Assembly: GCF_000149955.1 (NCBI RefSeq)
Contig: NC_030986.1
Coordinates: forward strand, 6,446,568-6,510,567
Reading direction: 5' to 3'
DNA from: Fusarium oxysporum f. sp. lycopersici 4287
Taxonomy: Eukaryota > Ascomycota > Sordariomycetes > Hypocreales > Nectriaceae
DNA: 64,000 nt
Shown here: positions 54,759 through 64,000 of the stretch, one piece after another
Layout: each line of letters begins with the position of its first letter
Position numbering within the stretch: the first letter of the stretch is position 1
Position numbers and translations under genes: made by a program
The notes under the pieces: model-generated
The model's database searches: none
What the model was told of the DNA's origin: nothing
What the model saw: only the letters and a program-made list of their open reading frames with translations

Positions 54759-56542
54759 TCACGGCACCTGTTGATTTGCACTCCGCGGCCTTAATGCCGT
54801 CTCTGAGCTTCGTGACCTAGTATCATCAAACCTCGAGCCCTTACAAGCTAGGCAGGTTGAAGGGTTTTTCCTTAGGACGCGAATATGCTGTAATTTTGGT
54901 GTGATTGTGTCACCAGCTCGAAAAGTCTTCCTTGAAGAGCCGGTTGATCCGTAAGTGTTGATAATAGCATCAAAAAGGCACTGCCGCCAGTCAACCCGAC
55001 TCCGGAAGGGCTTCCAATCAGGCTGCCCTTGGGCTTGAAGGATAAAGCTGTTCACAAGAACAATATCAAAGAGAAAGGCCCACACTAACGCCTGCCAACC
55101 GGCCCTACAAACGTGGTGATCGTATCCCTTTCCAGCTCTTCGTTGATCACCTCGATCAACACCACCTATTTCATCATTGTAGGCCGCCGCGATAGAAGGG
55201 ATTGGGAATACCTTCAATTCCTCGTTGCCAAAGAAGGTTCTGACTGGTTGGTTTTGTATTGTACGGGCTGTAGGGCGTTTGCGTTGCCGAAGTTCAAAAT
55301 CGGCCCCTGTGTGTACAGTTGAAAGGAACATCACGAGGACGTGGTCCTTCCAGATGATCTGGTTGACCTACAGAGGCCAGAGACTAATTAGTATATGTTC
55401 AATAGTGCAGGACTGTCTCAAGGGCCTCTTACAAGATTATCAGTGGTTGCTGCAGTCCTCACTTCGTTGTACCCTAGCTCCGAGCCGCCGGCCTTGTCAG
55501 CAGCTTTCATTTGCACAAAGAGCCTATAGAAACCACGGTTTGATCGAGCTGTTCCAGTGGCGCCCCAGCCTTCCTTCCGAAGAATCCTGAATAGGTCGGG
55601 TGACGAAAAGAGGTTATCAATGGAGACGTGATAAATGGCACAGGGCAGCAGACTGACTAGGTAAACAACCACCCGTTGTGTCAGACTCAGGCGAGGCTCT
55701 TCATCGGCGCCTCTCTTCCGTTTTCGTTGAATCGGAAGACCAACAGGGCCAAAGCTAGAGCCCGGCTTGTGCCAAATCCACCTTAAAAACAGGCCTCCTT
55801 GGGCCACAACCCACACTTTGAAGCCATGAGGCGTAGGTTTGTTCTTGACTACTGTTGTCGAACTAGATCTCCCTGTAAAGCGGATCATACTCTCATCTAC
55901 AGAGAGGCAAGTGTCTAGCTCGATGAAAGCCGTAGATATCTGCTGTATGTGCTGAGGCCACTGTTCAATTCGATTGTAGGGCGAAGGGAGGTTATTGTTG
56001 GTGTTGTGAGGGAAGATTCGTAGGTGACGTAATAGCAACTGAAATCGATCAAAAGGCATAAATTTGAGGATTGAATGAGTTGGAAGGTGAGACTCTAAGG
56101 TAGCAGCCTTCCAATGGTCTCGAAGACGAATTTCCTTATGTATGCCTATATAAATAAGTACGCCGAGCCAGAGATACACTTCGTCAACAGCGGTTGGAAA
56201 CCAAGCTCGTAGCCGGACCGGAAAGGCCGGTTTCGACTCTTTTAATAGGAATTCAACGTGTTCATTAGTATATTCGACCCATAGTTGCACAAGGTAAATA
56301 GGTTAAAAAGCTTAGAATAGTAATAGCGGGCTGCTAGGTAGATTCTTGATATAAAGTTCAAATTCATCTATATCAAAAGGTTGAAATGCATCGCCTTTCT
56401 GATCACTCGGCTGTATAGTCGGCGGGCAGCTATTAGCAGCTGTACCCTGTGTGCCTATATTCTCATCGGCTTCATCAAACTCAAATAGGCTAGTATTGAT
56501 TTCAACAGGTCCTGGGTCTTTACAGCTTAGTTACGAAGTCAT
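54759..56542 (-). pseudogene. piggyBac-type transposase, N-terminal stops
   Basis: Two exons on the minus strand, 56542-55433 and 55367-54759, with a 65-nt intron (GTAAGA...ATACTAATTAG...TAG) whose removal gives DNLVNQIIWKDHVLV. 573 codons in all. The DDE_Tnp_1_7 domain shows CLSVDESMIRFTGRSS (first Asp), HGFKVWVVAQGG, YHVSIDNLFSS (second Asp) and YNDEIGGVDRGDQ (third Asp), and ends in a single CLAC-type cysteine pair (full piggyBac tails have more). The N-terminal acidic part (FDEADENIGTQG; FDIDEFELYIKN) has TAA at 56533, 56314 and 56305, all possibly from CAA. A copia element sits 44 bp before the start. The downstream 460 codons are open and could be translated only from an internal start. 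Confidence 0.78.
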
Positions 56543-56586
56543 TGGGAAGGTGATGAATGGTTTGTATGACGAAATTGGTGGTGTTT

Positions 56587-56740
56587 TGTCGCAGGGTAGG
56601 CATTAGTAATCTAGCTATATGCTTTAAGTAACTCTGCGGGATGGAATTCCCCGCACAAGAGATAACTTAAGACATCAATCAACACATTTGCTGCTGCTCA
56701 TCATATTCACTCTAACCCTTTAAGCACGCTCAGTGCGACA
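56587..56740 (+). repeat. 5' LTR of the copia element
   Basis: 154 bp, identical to the 3' LTR at 62062. It is unusually short for an LTR and has TG...CA ends with a TGTCGC/GCGACA inverted terminus. Confidence 0.92.
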
Positions 56741-56758
56741 GTTATGAGCCCGGAGACT
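56741..56758 (+). promoter_or_regulatory. Primer-binding site, likely Met-tRNA anticodon region
   Basis: GTTATGAGCCCGGAGACT starts right after the LTR. Its first 11 bases are the reverse complement of GGGCTCATAAC, the anticodon arm of a CAU-anticodon tRNA. Copia of Drosophila uses an internal half of initiator Met-tRNA in the same way. The complementarity is seen; which tRNA supplies it is inferred. Confidence 0.55.
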
Positions 56759-57115
56759 CTTTCATTGCCTCTCTCCATCATGATCAGCATCTTCTCTGCC
56801 GCAAGCCAAGTCCATCGCCATCAGCGTCTTCTGCTATCAACTTCGTCGTAATGAGAGCTTTCTCTCAAATTGAAAATCTCCTCAGGGGAATCGGCACGAA
56901 GTTGAGCCGACTGACGCAATGCTGGTTTCCGGTTCATAGTCGGATGTATCAGATGAAGCGATATGAAACAGCAACTTGAAACCCGCAAAAGATTTTAACA
57001 GAGAAGACTCCTAAAATCTAACAATCATGATCTCTTTAATCAGCAAGAAGCTAACACATTAATCAGAAGTCAATTCAAAAAGGACGCTATCCTTTTCTTG
57101 ACTAAATGTCACAAA

Positions 57116-60100
57116 ATGTCGATCAAAGATCACAATCTCACCTTGCTTAACTCCCGCGAGGACTGGACCAACTGGATCAACTCTATTGAGGATCTTGCTG
57201 TGCGCAATGACGTCTGGAGCTACTGTGATCCAGAAGGGATTGAAAACTTAGTCTTCACTGCGACCAAACCATCGGACTCAGCAAGCAAGGACACGATCCA
57301 GAAATATCACAGCCTCCAGGCTATCTATGATAGCGAAAGGAAGAAATACGACAAGGTCTCTGATCGCATTGACCTCACAGTGTGTCAGGAGTTCAAGCAG
57401 CACTACCTCGGAATCCATGACGTCCGCGGTAAACTCATCGCGCTGGCTGATAGCATCCAACCCACCGCGAAAGACCAGAAGCAGAATGTTAGGTCTGAGT
57501 TTGAAAAGCTTAAGAAGGGCCTTAGCAACACCAGTCTCGATAAATGGCTCAGCCGCTGGCCTGCTCTCGTTAACAACGCTAAACGTTACAAGATAGAGAA
57601 CCTCAGCGAGTCGCAGATCTGTGATGCATTCATTGAATCATCTCGCGAAGTAAACCCACCGTTCTACAACTACATGAAGTCCAAGGAAGCTCAGGTTGAA
57701 AGCGAGAAAAACCTCGTCAAGGAGGCTGCAAAAACCATGGAGAAGATCTCAAATGCGTTTCTCACTGCGCTCAACGAGATTAATCCCGACCATGCCAGTA
57801 GCGGTTCCGCCACTGTCGCAAGTTTGACTGATTCTGAAGAGGAAGAAAACGGTGAAGATGACGATGTCACCATTGTTCAGAAAGCTCAGAATACAGTAAA
57901 TAGAGCACTCAAGACCTTCCGCAAACTCAGTCCAACCCTCTTCGAGAAGAAGATTACTATCGGATTCTGTATTAAGCAGTTCAGGACAATGGCACCACCA
58001 AAGGAAAAAGCTATTAGAGGACGAGCAGCCCACGCCACTCTTCAAGGAAGAAAGCATAGCAATGATTCAGATTCGCAGAACGAAGAGGATCAGCCGCAAC
58101 AGAAAAGACAGCGGACGGGGCATCCATCCTCGAACATGGGTTTCCGAAATTGCGTCTGCGGCATGTCCCACAAGTACACTGAGTGTTATTATCTTAATCC
58201 TTCGGGTGCGCCAGAGGGATGGACACCAATCGTTCAAATACAGTCGAAAATCATCACTACAGTCAAGGGAAGCAAACGCCTTAAAGAAAACATCGAAAGG
58301 AACCTCAAGAGAAGCAATATTGACTTGCCTAAGTTCTGGCCGTCAGATATTACAAAGAATCAACCCAAGCATCTAGCAGAGGACGAGACTTCAAGCACAG
58401 ATAAATTTCTATCCAAATCAAGAGCCGCATTTGTTACGTCAAGGTTTGCGTTTGGCACAACCGCAAAAGACGAGTACGGTGATTGTTTCCGACTTGACAA
58501 TTGTGCGGATACACATGTCTGCAATGACCTGTCTCGCTTCACTAATTACACACCACTCGATGATGAAACCATAGAGTTTGGCAACTCAGGCACGCACCTC
58601 ACAGGCATAGGAAATGTCACGGTCCATGTCGACACTCCAACAGGCGCAGGTCTAATTCAACTCGAGAACGTTGCTTATGTCCCTGGATTCCATTGGAACC
58701 TCATCAATACGCACTCTCTCGAACAACAAGGACTTTATTTCAATACGAGGACTTGTTGGATGGAATATTCAGATGGATCAAATGCCTTTAAAGTAACTAA
58801 ACATGGTGCTTTTCGAGTCGCCGAATCCCACATCAAGGACATTATATTCAGGGCTCAATCTCATAAAGAGGCAGCGCAATCCTTTGCAATGGCTACTAAA
58901 TCGAGAACGCCTCAAGTTGCGACAGCTTCTATGGATACCTGGCATGCAAGGCTAGGCCATATTCGAAAGGAGGCTCTTGAACACATGCCTCAAGCAGTCG
59001 AGGGAGTCGCACTCGGGACTCGCAACTTCGAACGAAAGTCGGAACTCTGTCCTGAATGTCAACTCGGACAAGCGTATCAACAAATCTCCCGCATACCACC
59101 GTGGAGAGGATCTTACCCCTTCGAGAAGATACACCTTGATCTTATCGACATGGAGGAAGCATTCAACGCTGACTCCTGGGTCGCTCATTTCTATTGCGAC
59201 TACTCAGCTTACCATATCACCTTTAACCTCCCAAACAAGAATCAAGATGAACTTCTTTCTATAACACAAGAGTTTCTAGCCATTACAAATGACAACTGGG
59301 GTTTCACTACGCGATACATCCAATCGGATGGCGAAAAGGGTCTGGGAAAGAGATGGAAGTATTTCATTGCAATGAAGGGAATTACATTCAACTCATCTCC
59401 ACCAGATACGCCAGATCAGAATGGTCTTGCCGAACGTTCTGGGGGGGTGATCATAGCTATCGCTCGCAAGCTTCGAATACAGGGAAATCTACCTCAGAAA
59501 CTCTGGCCCTACATCGTTGCTCATGCTACTCGCCTCCTCAATCGCATCCCAGTTCAACGAAAACAATGGCAAACTCCATTTGAAATGGTTCATGGCCGAA
59601 AGCCCAACCTCTCTAATCTCAAAATCATTGGTTCTCTTGCCTACGTCTTAATCAAGAACAAGAAGGCCCGTCCAGCCAAAGCGAAGTTACAAGAAAATGC
59701 ACTCATGGGATGGCTTGTCGGATTGGACGCAACCAATATCTATAAAGTTTGGTTCCACACCTTGATCGTGTAATTGTATCTCGGGATGTTCAAGTTGATG
59801 AGAAAGTCATGTACGATCCACAGCTTGCCACAACTCTTCCCGAATCGGGACAGACTCTCGCGATCACGATCAATGAAGTTGATCTCGAAGAAGAGGATAT
59901 CGAGCCATTGTCTATCATGGAGAATACAGCAACTTCGGTTCCTGTTTCGATACAACCGGAAGCAGAACTATCCCGACCAGGATTGCTTCTTACACCACAA
60001 ATCTCACCTGAACGATCAATAGCAGGAGAGATACAGGTTGCACCACCCGTAGATGAACCGCCAACATTGCCGCGGCCCACGAGTCCAGTAATTCTCCATC

Positions 60101-62047
60101 AAGCATCACCGCGTCCTCAGACAACAATACAACTAGGATCACCCAGAAAGAAAAAGATAACGGACGCTTCAGTGCTCCAGAATCTCAGAACAACTTCTGG
60201 AAGGAGTATCAAATTGTCACAGAAAGGACAAGATGCAATCGAAACATTCAAACCACGCCTTACTCGGCACCAAATCCATAAGCAAGCGCGAAGACACGCT
60301 CATGCTCTACGATTGGAACGCGCTAAGCTGGGACAGCAACTCGCCCACGCTTTCGCATCAGCACGTTCAATACGAACCCAACGAAAGGACTTGCCTCCAC
60401 CTCCTGACTTTTGGCATCAATTGAAATGGCATCCTGAGAGACAAGGCTTCAAACGAGCCTCAGACGCCGAGATCAAGTCACTCAAGGAGAAAGGGACATT
60501 CGAGCTAGTCGATTACCCTGAAGGCAAACAAGTTCTACCACTCAAATGGGTCTTTACCTACAAACTGGACGATGCAGGTTACCTCATTCGTCACAAAGCT
60601 CGCATCTGTGTCAGAGGCGATCTCCAACACCACTCTGGTGAAGACATCTACGCAGCAACCGGTGCTTATCGAAGCTTCCGGATTCTGATGGCTCTCATCT
60701 GTGCGTTTGGGCTGATATGTCACCAAGTTGACTTCAAGAACGCCTTCGTTAACGCTGAAATGGACGAGGAGATCTACACCACATGCCCACCGGGATATGG
60801 TCAATCAGGAAAGGTCTGGAGACTGCTCAAAGCGCTCTACGGTCTGCGTAAGTCACCAAAGCTCTGGTTCAATGAGCTTGCATCGTTTCTTAAAGATCTG
60901 GGATTTCAACATTGCCCAGATGAACCCTGTATCCTCATTAATAATGAGACTCAACTCATTCTCTTTCTATACGTAGATGATCTTCTCATCATCGCGCAAC
61001 CTGAATGCCTTCAACAAGTCAACAATTTCAATAACAGCAGTACACAGCAAATACGAGATCCAAGATTTGGGCGAAGCAATCTCCTTCCTCAACATCAGAA
61101 TCCTCCGAAACGTCAATGCTAAGAAGCTTTGGATCTGCCAAGATGGATATATCAACAAACTCGGTGTCAGGTTCGGGATCGATCAGTCAATGAGAACGGC
61201 AACGCCTCTCACTTCATCCTATCGTCCCCAATCTTTCGACGGACAGGCCACTATACAACAGATCACAGAGATGCAAGAAAAGGTAGGATCGATTCTGTAC
61301 GCAGCAGTGGTATCAAGACCAGATATCTCTTATGCAGCTAGCCAGTTAAGCCAGCACGCCATGAACCCTTCACCTGAACACCTGCGGTATGCAAACCGAG
61401 TTCTCTCATATCTCCAGACCACACAGTACTATGCCATCGAGTTCTCAGGCTCTGTAGATAATGCTACAGAGGTAGAGCCAGGCGATGATGAAGTACTACA
61501 GCAGTCAAGCGACGCATCGTTCGCGGATGATCCAGAGACTCGAAAATCCACCCAGGGCTATCTCATGAAGTTGTTTAGCGGGGCGATCATGTGGCAGTCT
61601 TCGAAGCAGAAGACTGTAACCACGTCAACGACTGAAGCGGAACTGTTATCGCTGTCTCACACAGCGAGAGAGACTATAGCTCTATACCGACTGTTCGAAC
61701 AGATACAGTTCGATCCACAACACCAACCACGCATCCTCTGTGACAATCAACAAACAGTGGGACTGATCCAGAAAGAGCGACCACAACTAACATCAAAGTT
61801 AAAACACATCGATATCCACAACTTTTGGCTAAGACAGATCCATAAAGACGGCAAAATTACAGTTCAATGGGTTCCAACAACAGACATGCCTGCAGATGGC
61901 TTCACAAAACCCCTTTCAGCAGAAAAGCATTCTCACTTCGTGAAACAATTAGGTCTGGTTGATATCTCATCGCGGATTGATCCAGAATACGTTTCAGGAG
62001 AGGATATTGATCAAGATGATATACAGATCTCATCTGATACAGAGTGA
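57116..62047 (+). pseudogene. copia gag-pol polyprotein, two frameshifts
   Basis: Starts at ATG 57116 (MSIKDHNLTLLNSREDW). Gag extends to about residue 310; CVCGMSHKYTECYYL is a zinc-knuckle-like motif; RLDNCADTHVCND is the protease site in the form common in fungal copia elements. Then GAG-pre-integrase (WHARLGHIRKEAL; CPECQLGQ), integrase (HLDLIDME, YIQSDGEKG, PDTPDQNGLAER), reverse transcriptase (PLKWVFTYKLDDAGY; CHQVDFKNAFVNAEMDEEIY; LYVDDLLIIA) and RNase H (SDASFADDPETRKSTQGYL; STTEAELLSLS). Near 59750 one G is missing (TTTGGTTCC, TTTGGGTTCC expected), shifting the frame before RT; near 61035 a second shift brings it back. The rest is open to TGA at 62045. Confidence 0.88.
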
Positions 62048-62051
62048 AATC

Positions 62052-62059
62052 TGGGGGGG
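62052..62059 (+). promoter_or_regulatory. Polypurine tract of the copia element
   Basis: A run of G (TGGGGGGG) lies two bases before the 3' LTR at 62062, where plus-strand DNA synthesis would start. Confidence 0.6.
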
Positions 62060-62061
62060 TG

Positions 62062-62215
62062 TGTCGCAGGGTAGGCATTAGTAATCTAGCTATATGCTTT
62101 AAGTAACTCTGCGGGATGGAATTCCCCGCACAAGAGATAACTTAAGACATCAATCAACACATTTGCTGCTGCTCATCATATTCACTCTAACCCTTTAAGC
62201 ACGCTCAGTGCGACA
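62062..62215 (+). repeat. 3' LTR of the copia element
   Basis: 154 bp, identical to the 5' LTR at 56587. Identity means little time since insertion, or later gene conversion. Confidence 0.92.
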
Positions 62216-64000
62216 CCTTGCTATGTCCTGTTAATGGTATTATCACATCACAAGCAAGAAGGTAATAGAAAACCACGTTATTAGCTGCAGCAGGTAAAAA
62301 GGAAAGAAAAACAAAAAAGTCATCTTGGAGAATACTATCAGCATACGGATATTCGCCTTGTAAGCCAGTCTCGATACTTTGAGGTACAAGAGCAACGCCA
62401 GTTGAGGGAGGTCATCTCTCCTCCTGTTTCGACTTGTGGGCTGGCACCGTTTACTGCCTGAGGACCCCGTCACAGCCGCAATATAAACTGCAATTATGTT
62501 CTCATCCAGGATTCCATCATCAATTCGGCAAATAAATCTGTGCATAGGCTGCTTGCTTGTTCTTCAGCCTATTATACCCACGACAGTTCGCCGAAGGTGG
62601 ATTATGGGACCTCAAGTGCTACCAGCACCGCCCATTCGTTGATTATACAGCGTCTGAAAGCAGATAACTTTCCACAGTTAGAGACGAACCCTTTTCAGTA
62701 AAGACCTAAGGTGTCGAAGATTAGTGAAGACATGTTTAACAGATTTAGGACCATGTCAAACGGCCGCCATGCCGCCTGATTCAATGGCCTCTGCCCAGCC
62801 AATTCTAATATTTCCCCTCATTAGACGTTGATCGAGGCTACCTAGCAAGATGACACTTTGAGGGCTTTAAGCGGATGGGATTGCTCGGGACCCATTGTTG
62901 GAAGTGCGATGGTAGTGGTTGTTGCTAGTACTAAATATCAGAAAGAAAGAACATGCAATCATTGTTGTCTCAGAATCCCCAATTCATCCGGATATAAAAG
63001 TTTCTGAACGGACCAAGGAGCGGCATAGGCTCTCTTCCAGCATGTCACACCTTCCTTACTAGCCGCTGCATTATTCTTCCGTACATTCTCATTCATCGGG
63101 TTTACATATTCGCTGGATGGAGTCGAGGGGTGAGGGAGCAAATTGTTCATAGTCATCCCAGCACCTGCGGTCTAGTGTCATATTTGGGGTTAGCGTGGGA
63201 ACGGCACAATTACGTCTAGGAAGACTGCACCAAACAGAAATCGCACCGGGCACCAAATATCAGGACACTATTGCGGCACTTGGCAGAGCCCTGTTCGTGG
63301 TCAATACTCTAGACTTTGAGCCAGGAATGGAAGCTTACATAGTAACTCGCACAGGGGCTGGTCATCTTAGGGAAATACCATCTATCAAAGATAGCTTAGT
63401 TGTATGTTGATTCTCTAACGGAACGAAGAAGAAAGGTGCAAAATGGATCAAAAGGAATGAGATCAAGGATCCGCAGGGCCAGGGTATGGAATCTTCCTAG
63501 TAAAGTCTTCAACGCAGCACAGCCGGAAGGGTTAAAATACTATCTATAAATTAATCAACGACCCAACAGCTGTAGTGGATATCATTCTGATGGCAAAATC
63601 CGCCAGCTCGTGCCGTTGTGGGTGCGATTGGTTTGGCTGTATCAGTTCGGTAATTCTTGCGTTCAATTAGCGGGTGGCCATTTACGCTAAACGTGGACAA
63701 ATGATTTTGCCTTATGGAGCCGGCTGCACTGTAATATTGTGTCTACACGGTGGTAGGAAGCTTGTTCTGATGAACCAAGCCAAGATGCTGAACCAATCTC
63801 AACCGTCCAGCTATTTGCTGTGGTAGGCGCTGGTTTCAGAAAGTTCGCCATTGCCATGTCATGTCGTTGCAAAGCCATATGCGTGACACCTTGTTGACTA
63901 AATCGTGCATGTGGAGAGCTCCCTGCGTCCTGGCTCATGTTTGGTTAGCAACAGGTAGGAGGCTTGAGATGGTTACATGCTAAATCTATGTAAACTGCGC
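62216..64000. other. Right edge, doubtful coding traces only
   Basis: I recognise no gene. Two minus-strand pieces have splice-like borders: an exon-like frame 63147-62959 after GCTAACCCC...CCGCAG (reading HPSTPSSEYVNPMNENVRKN and on to a TGA), and another from about 63930 after GCTAACC...GCCAG (DAGSSPHARFSQQGV and on). They could be exons of a gene entering from the right, but there is no family motif. A plus-strand frame at 63195-63410 is a competing possibility. Confidence 0.3.

Larger units (their letters stand above)
56587..62215 (+). mobile_element. Ty1/copia LTR retrotransposon, 5.6 kb, identical LTRs
   Basis: Two identical 154-bp direct repeats (56587-56740 and 62062-62215), beginning TGTCGCAGGG and ending GTGCGACA, bound a gag-pol region. 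A primer-binding site follows the left LTR and a purine run precedes the right one. Domain order is gag, protease, integrase, reverse transcriptase, RNase H, which is the copia order. The five bases flanking each side (TGTTT and CCTTG) do not match, so no target duplication is seen. Coding is broken by two frameshifts. Confidence 0.92.

Noticed and set aside
62243..62545. Minus-strand frame of 100 codons after the copia element
   Set aside because: Low-complexity Phe/Leu end from a poly-A/G run; no family match.
1..64000. CRISPR arrays, rRNA, bacterial operons
   Set aside because: No regularly spaced repeats or rRNA-like stretches; introns and element types show a fungal nuclear genome.

Overview
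The window looks like an accessory, transposon-rich stretch of a filamentous ascomycete genome, most likely a Fusarium-type Sordariomycete. Genes have short (46-92 nt) GT-AG introns with CTAAC/CTAAT-like branch sites. The mobile elements (Tad/I-like LINEs, Fot/pogo elements, a Mutator-like element, piggyBac, Ty1/copia) are typical of fungi. Several carry stop codons that are nearly all explained by C-to-T changes, as left by repeat-induced point mutation (RIP). No species was determined by search.

Layout: 1-3.6 kb, a LINE on the minus strand running off the left edge; 4.3-6.4 kb, a broken Mutator-like transposase, cut by an LTR-like fragment; 6.7-12.7 kb, a decayed LINE (copy A); 12.8-14.6 kb, a Fot/pogo-like element. 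Then 15.7-30 kb is a block of host genes: an endo-inulinase, a multi-pass membrane protein, a large secreted GH32 fructan hydrolase, a hexose transporter divergent from it, and a secreted GMC oxidoreductase, with one decayed pogo-like transposon between the last two. From 30.8 to 37 kb there is a transcription-factor remnant and a pile of three TIR elements, the last of which sits inside a GH32 gene. That truncated GH32 (cytosolic invertase type) shares a promoter with an intact sugar permease at 38.3-40.1 kb. A HET-domain gene follows at 40.6-42.7 kb, then a nearly intact second copy of the LINE (copy B, 43.3-49.3 kb).

At 51.2-53.8 kb is a gene that reads clearly as a paralogue of the circadian clock protein FREQUENCY (FRQ), here about 837 residues. 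To its right lie a piggyBac transposase relic and a full-length copia retrotransposon with identical 154-bp LTRs. The last 1.8 kb holds only doubtful coding traces.

How the genes may work together: the secreted endo-inulinase would cut inulin internally, the second secreted GH32 would release fructose or act on levan/sucrose, the hexose transporter would import the sugar, and the permease plus cytosolic invertase pair would handle sucrose or short fructans. Transposon insertion has broken the last step. The FRQ paralogue, HET gene and fructan genes together look like dispensable, niche-related cargo in a repeat-rich compartment; that is inference.
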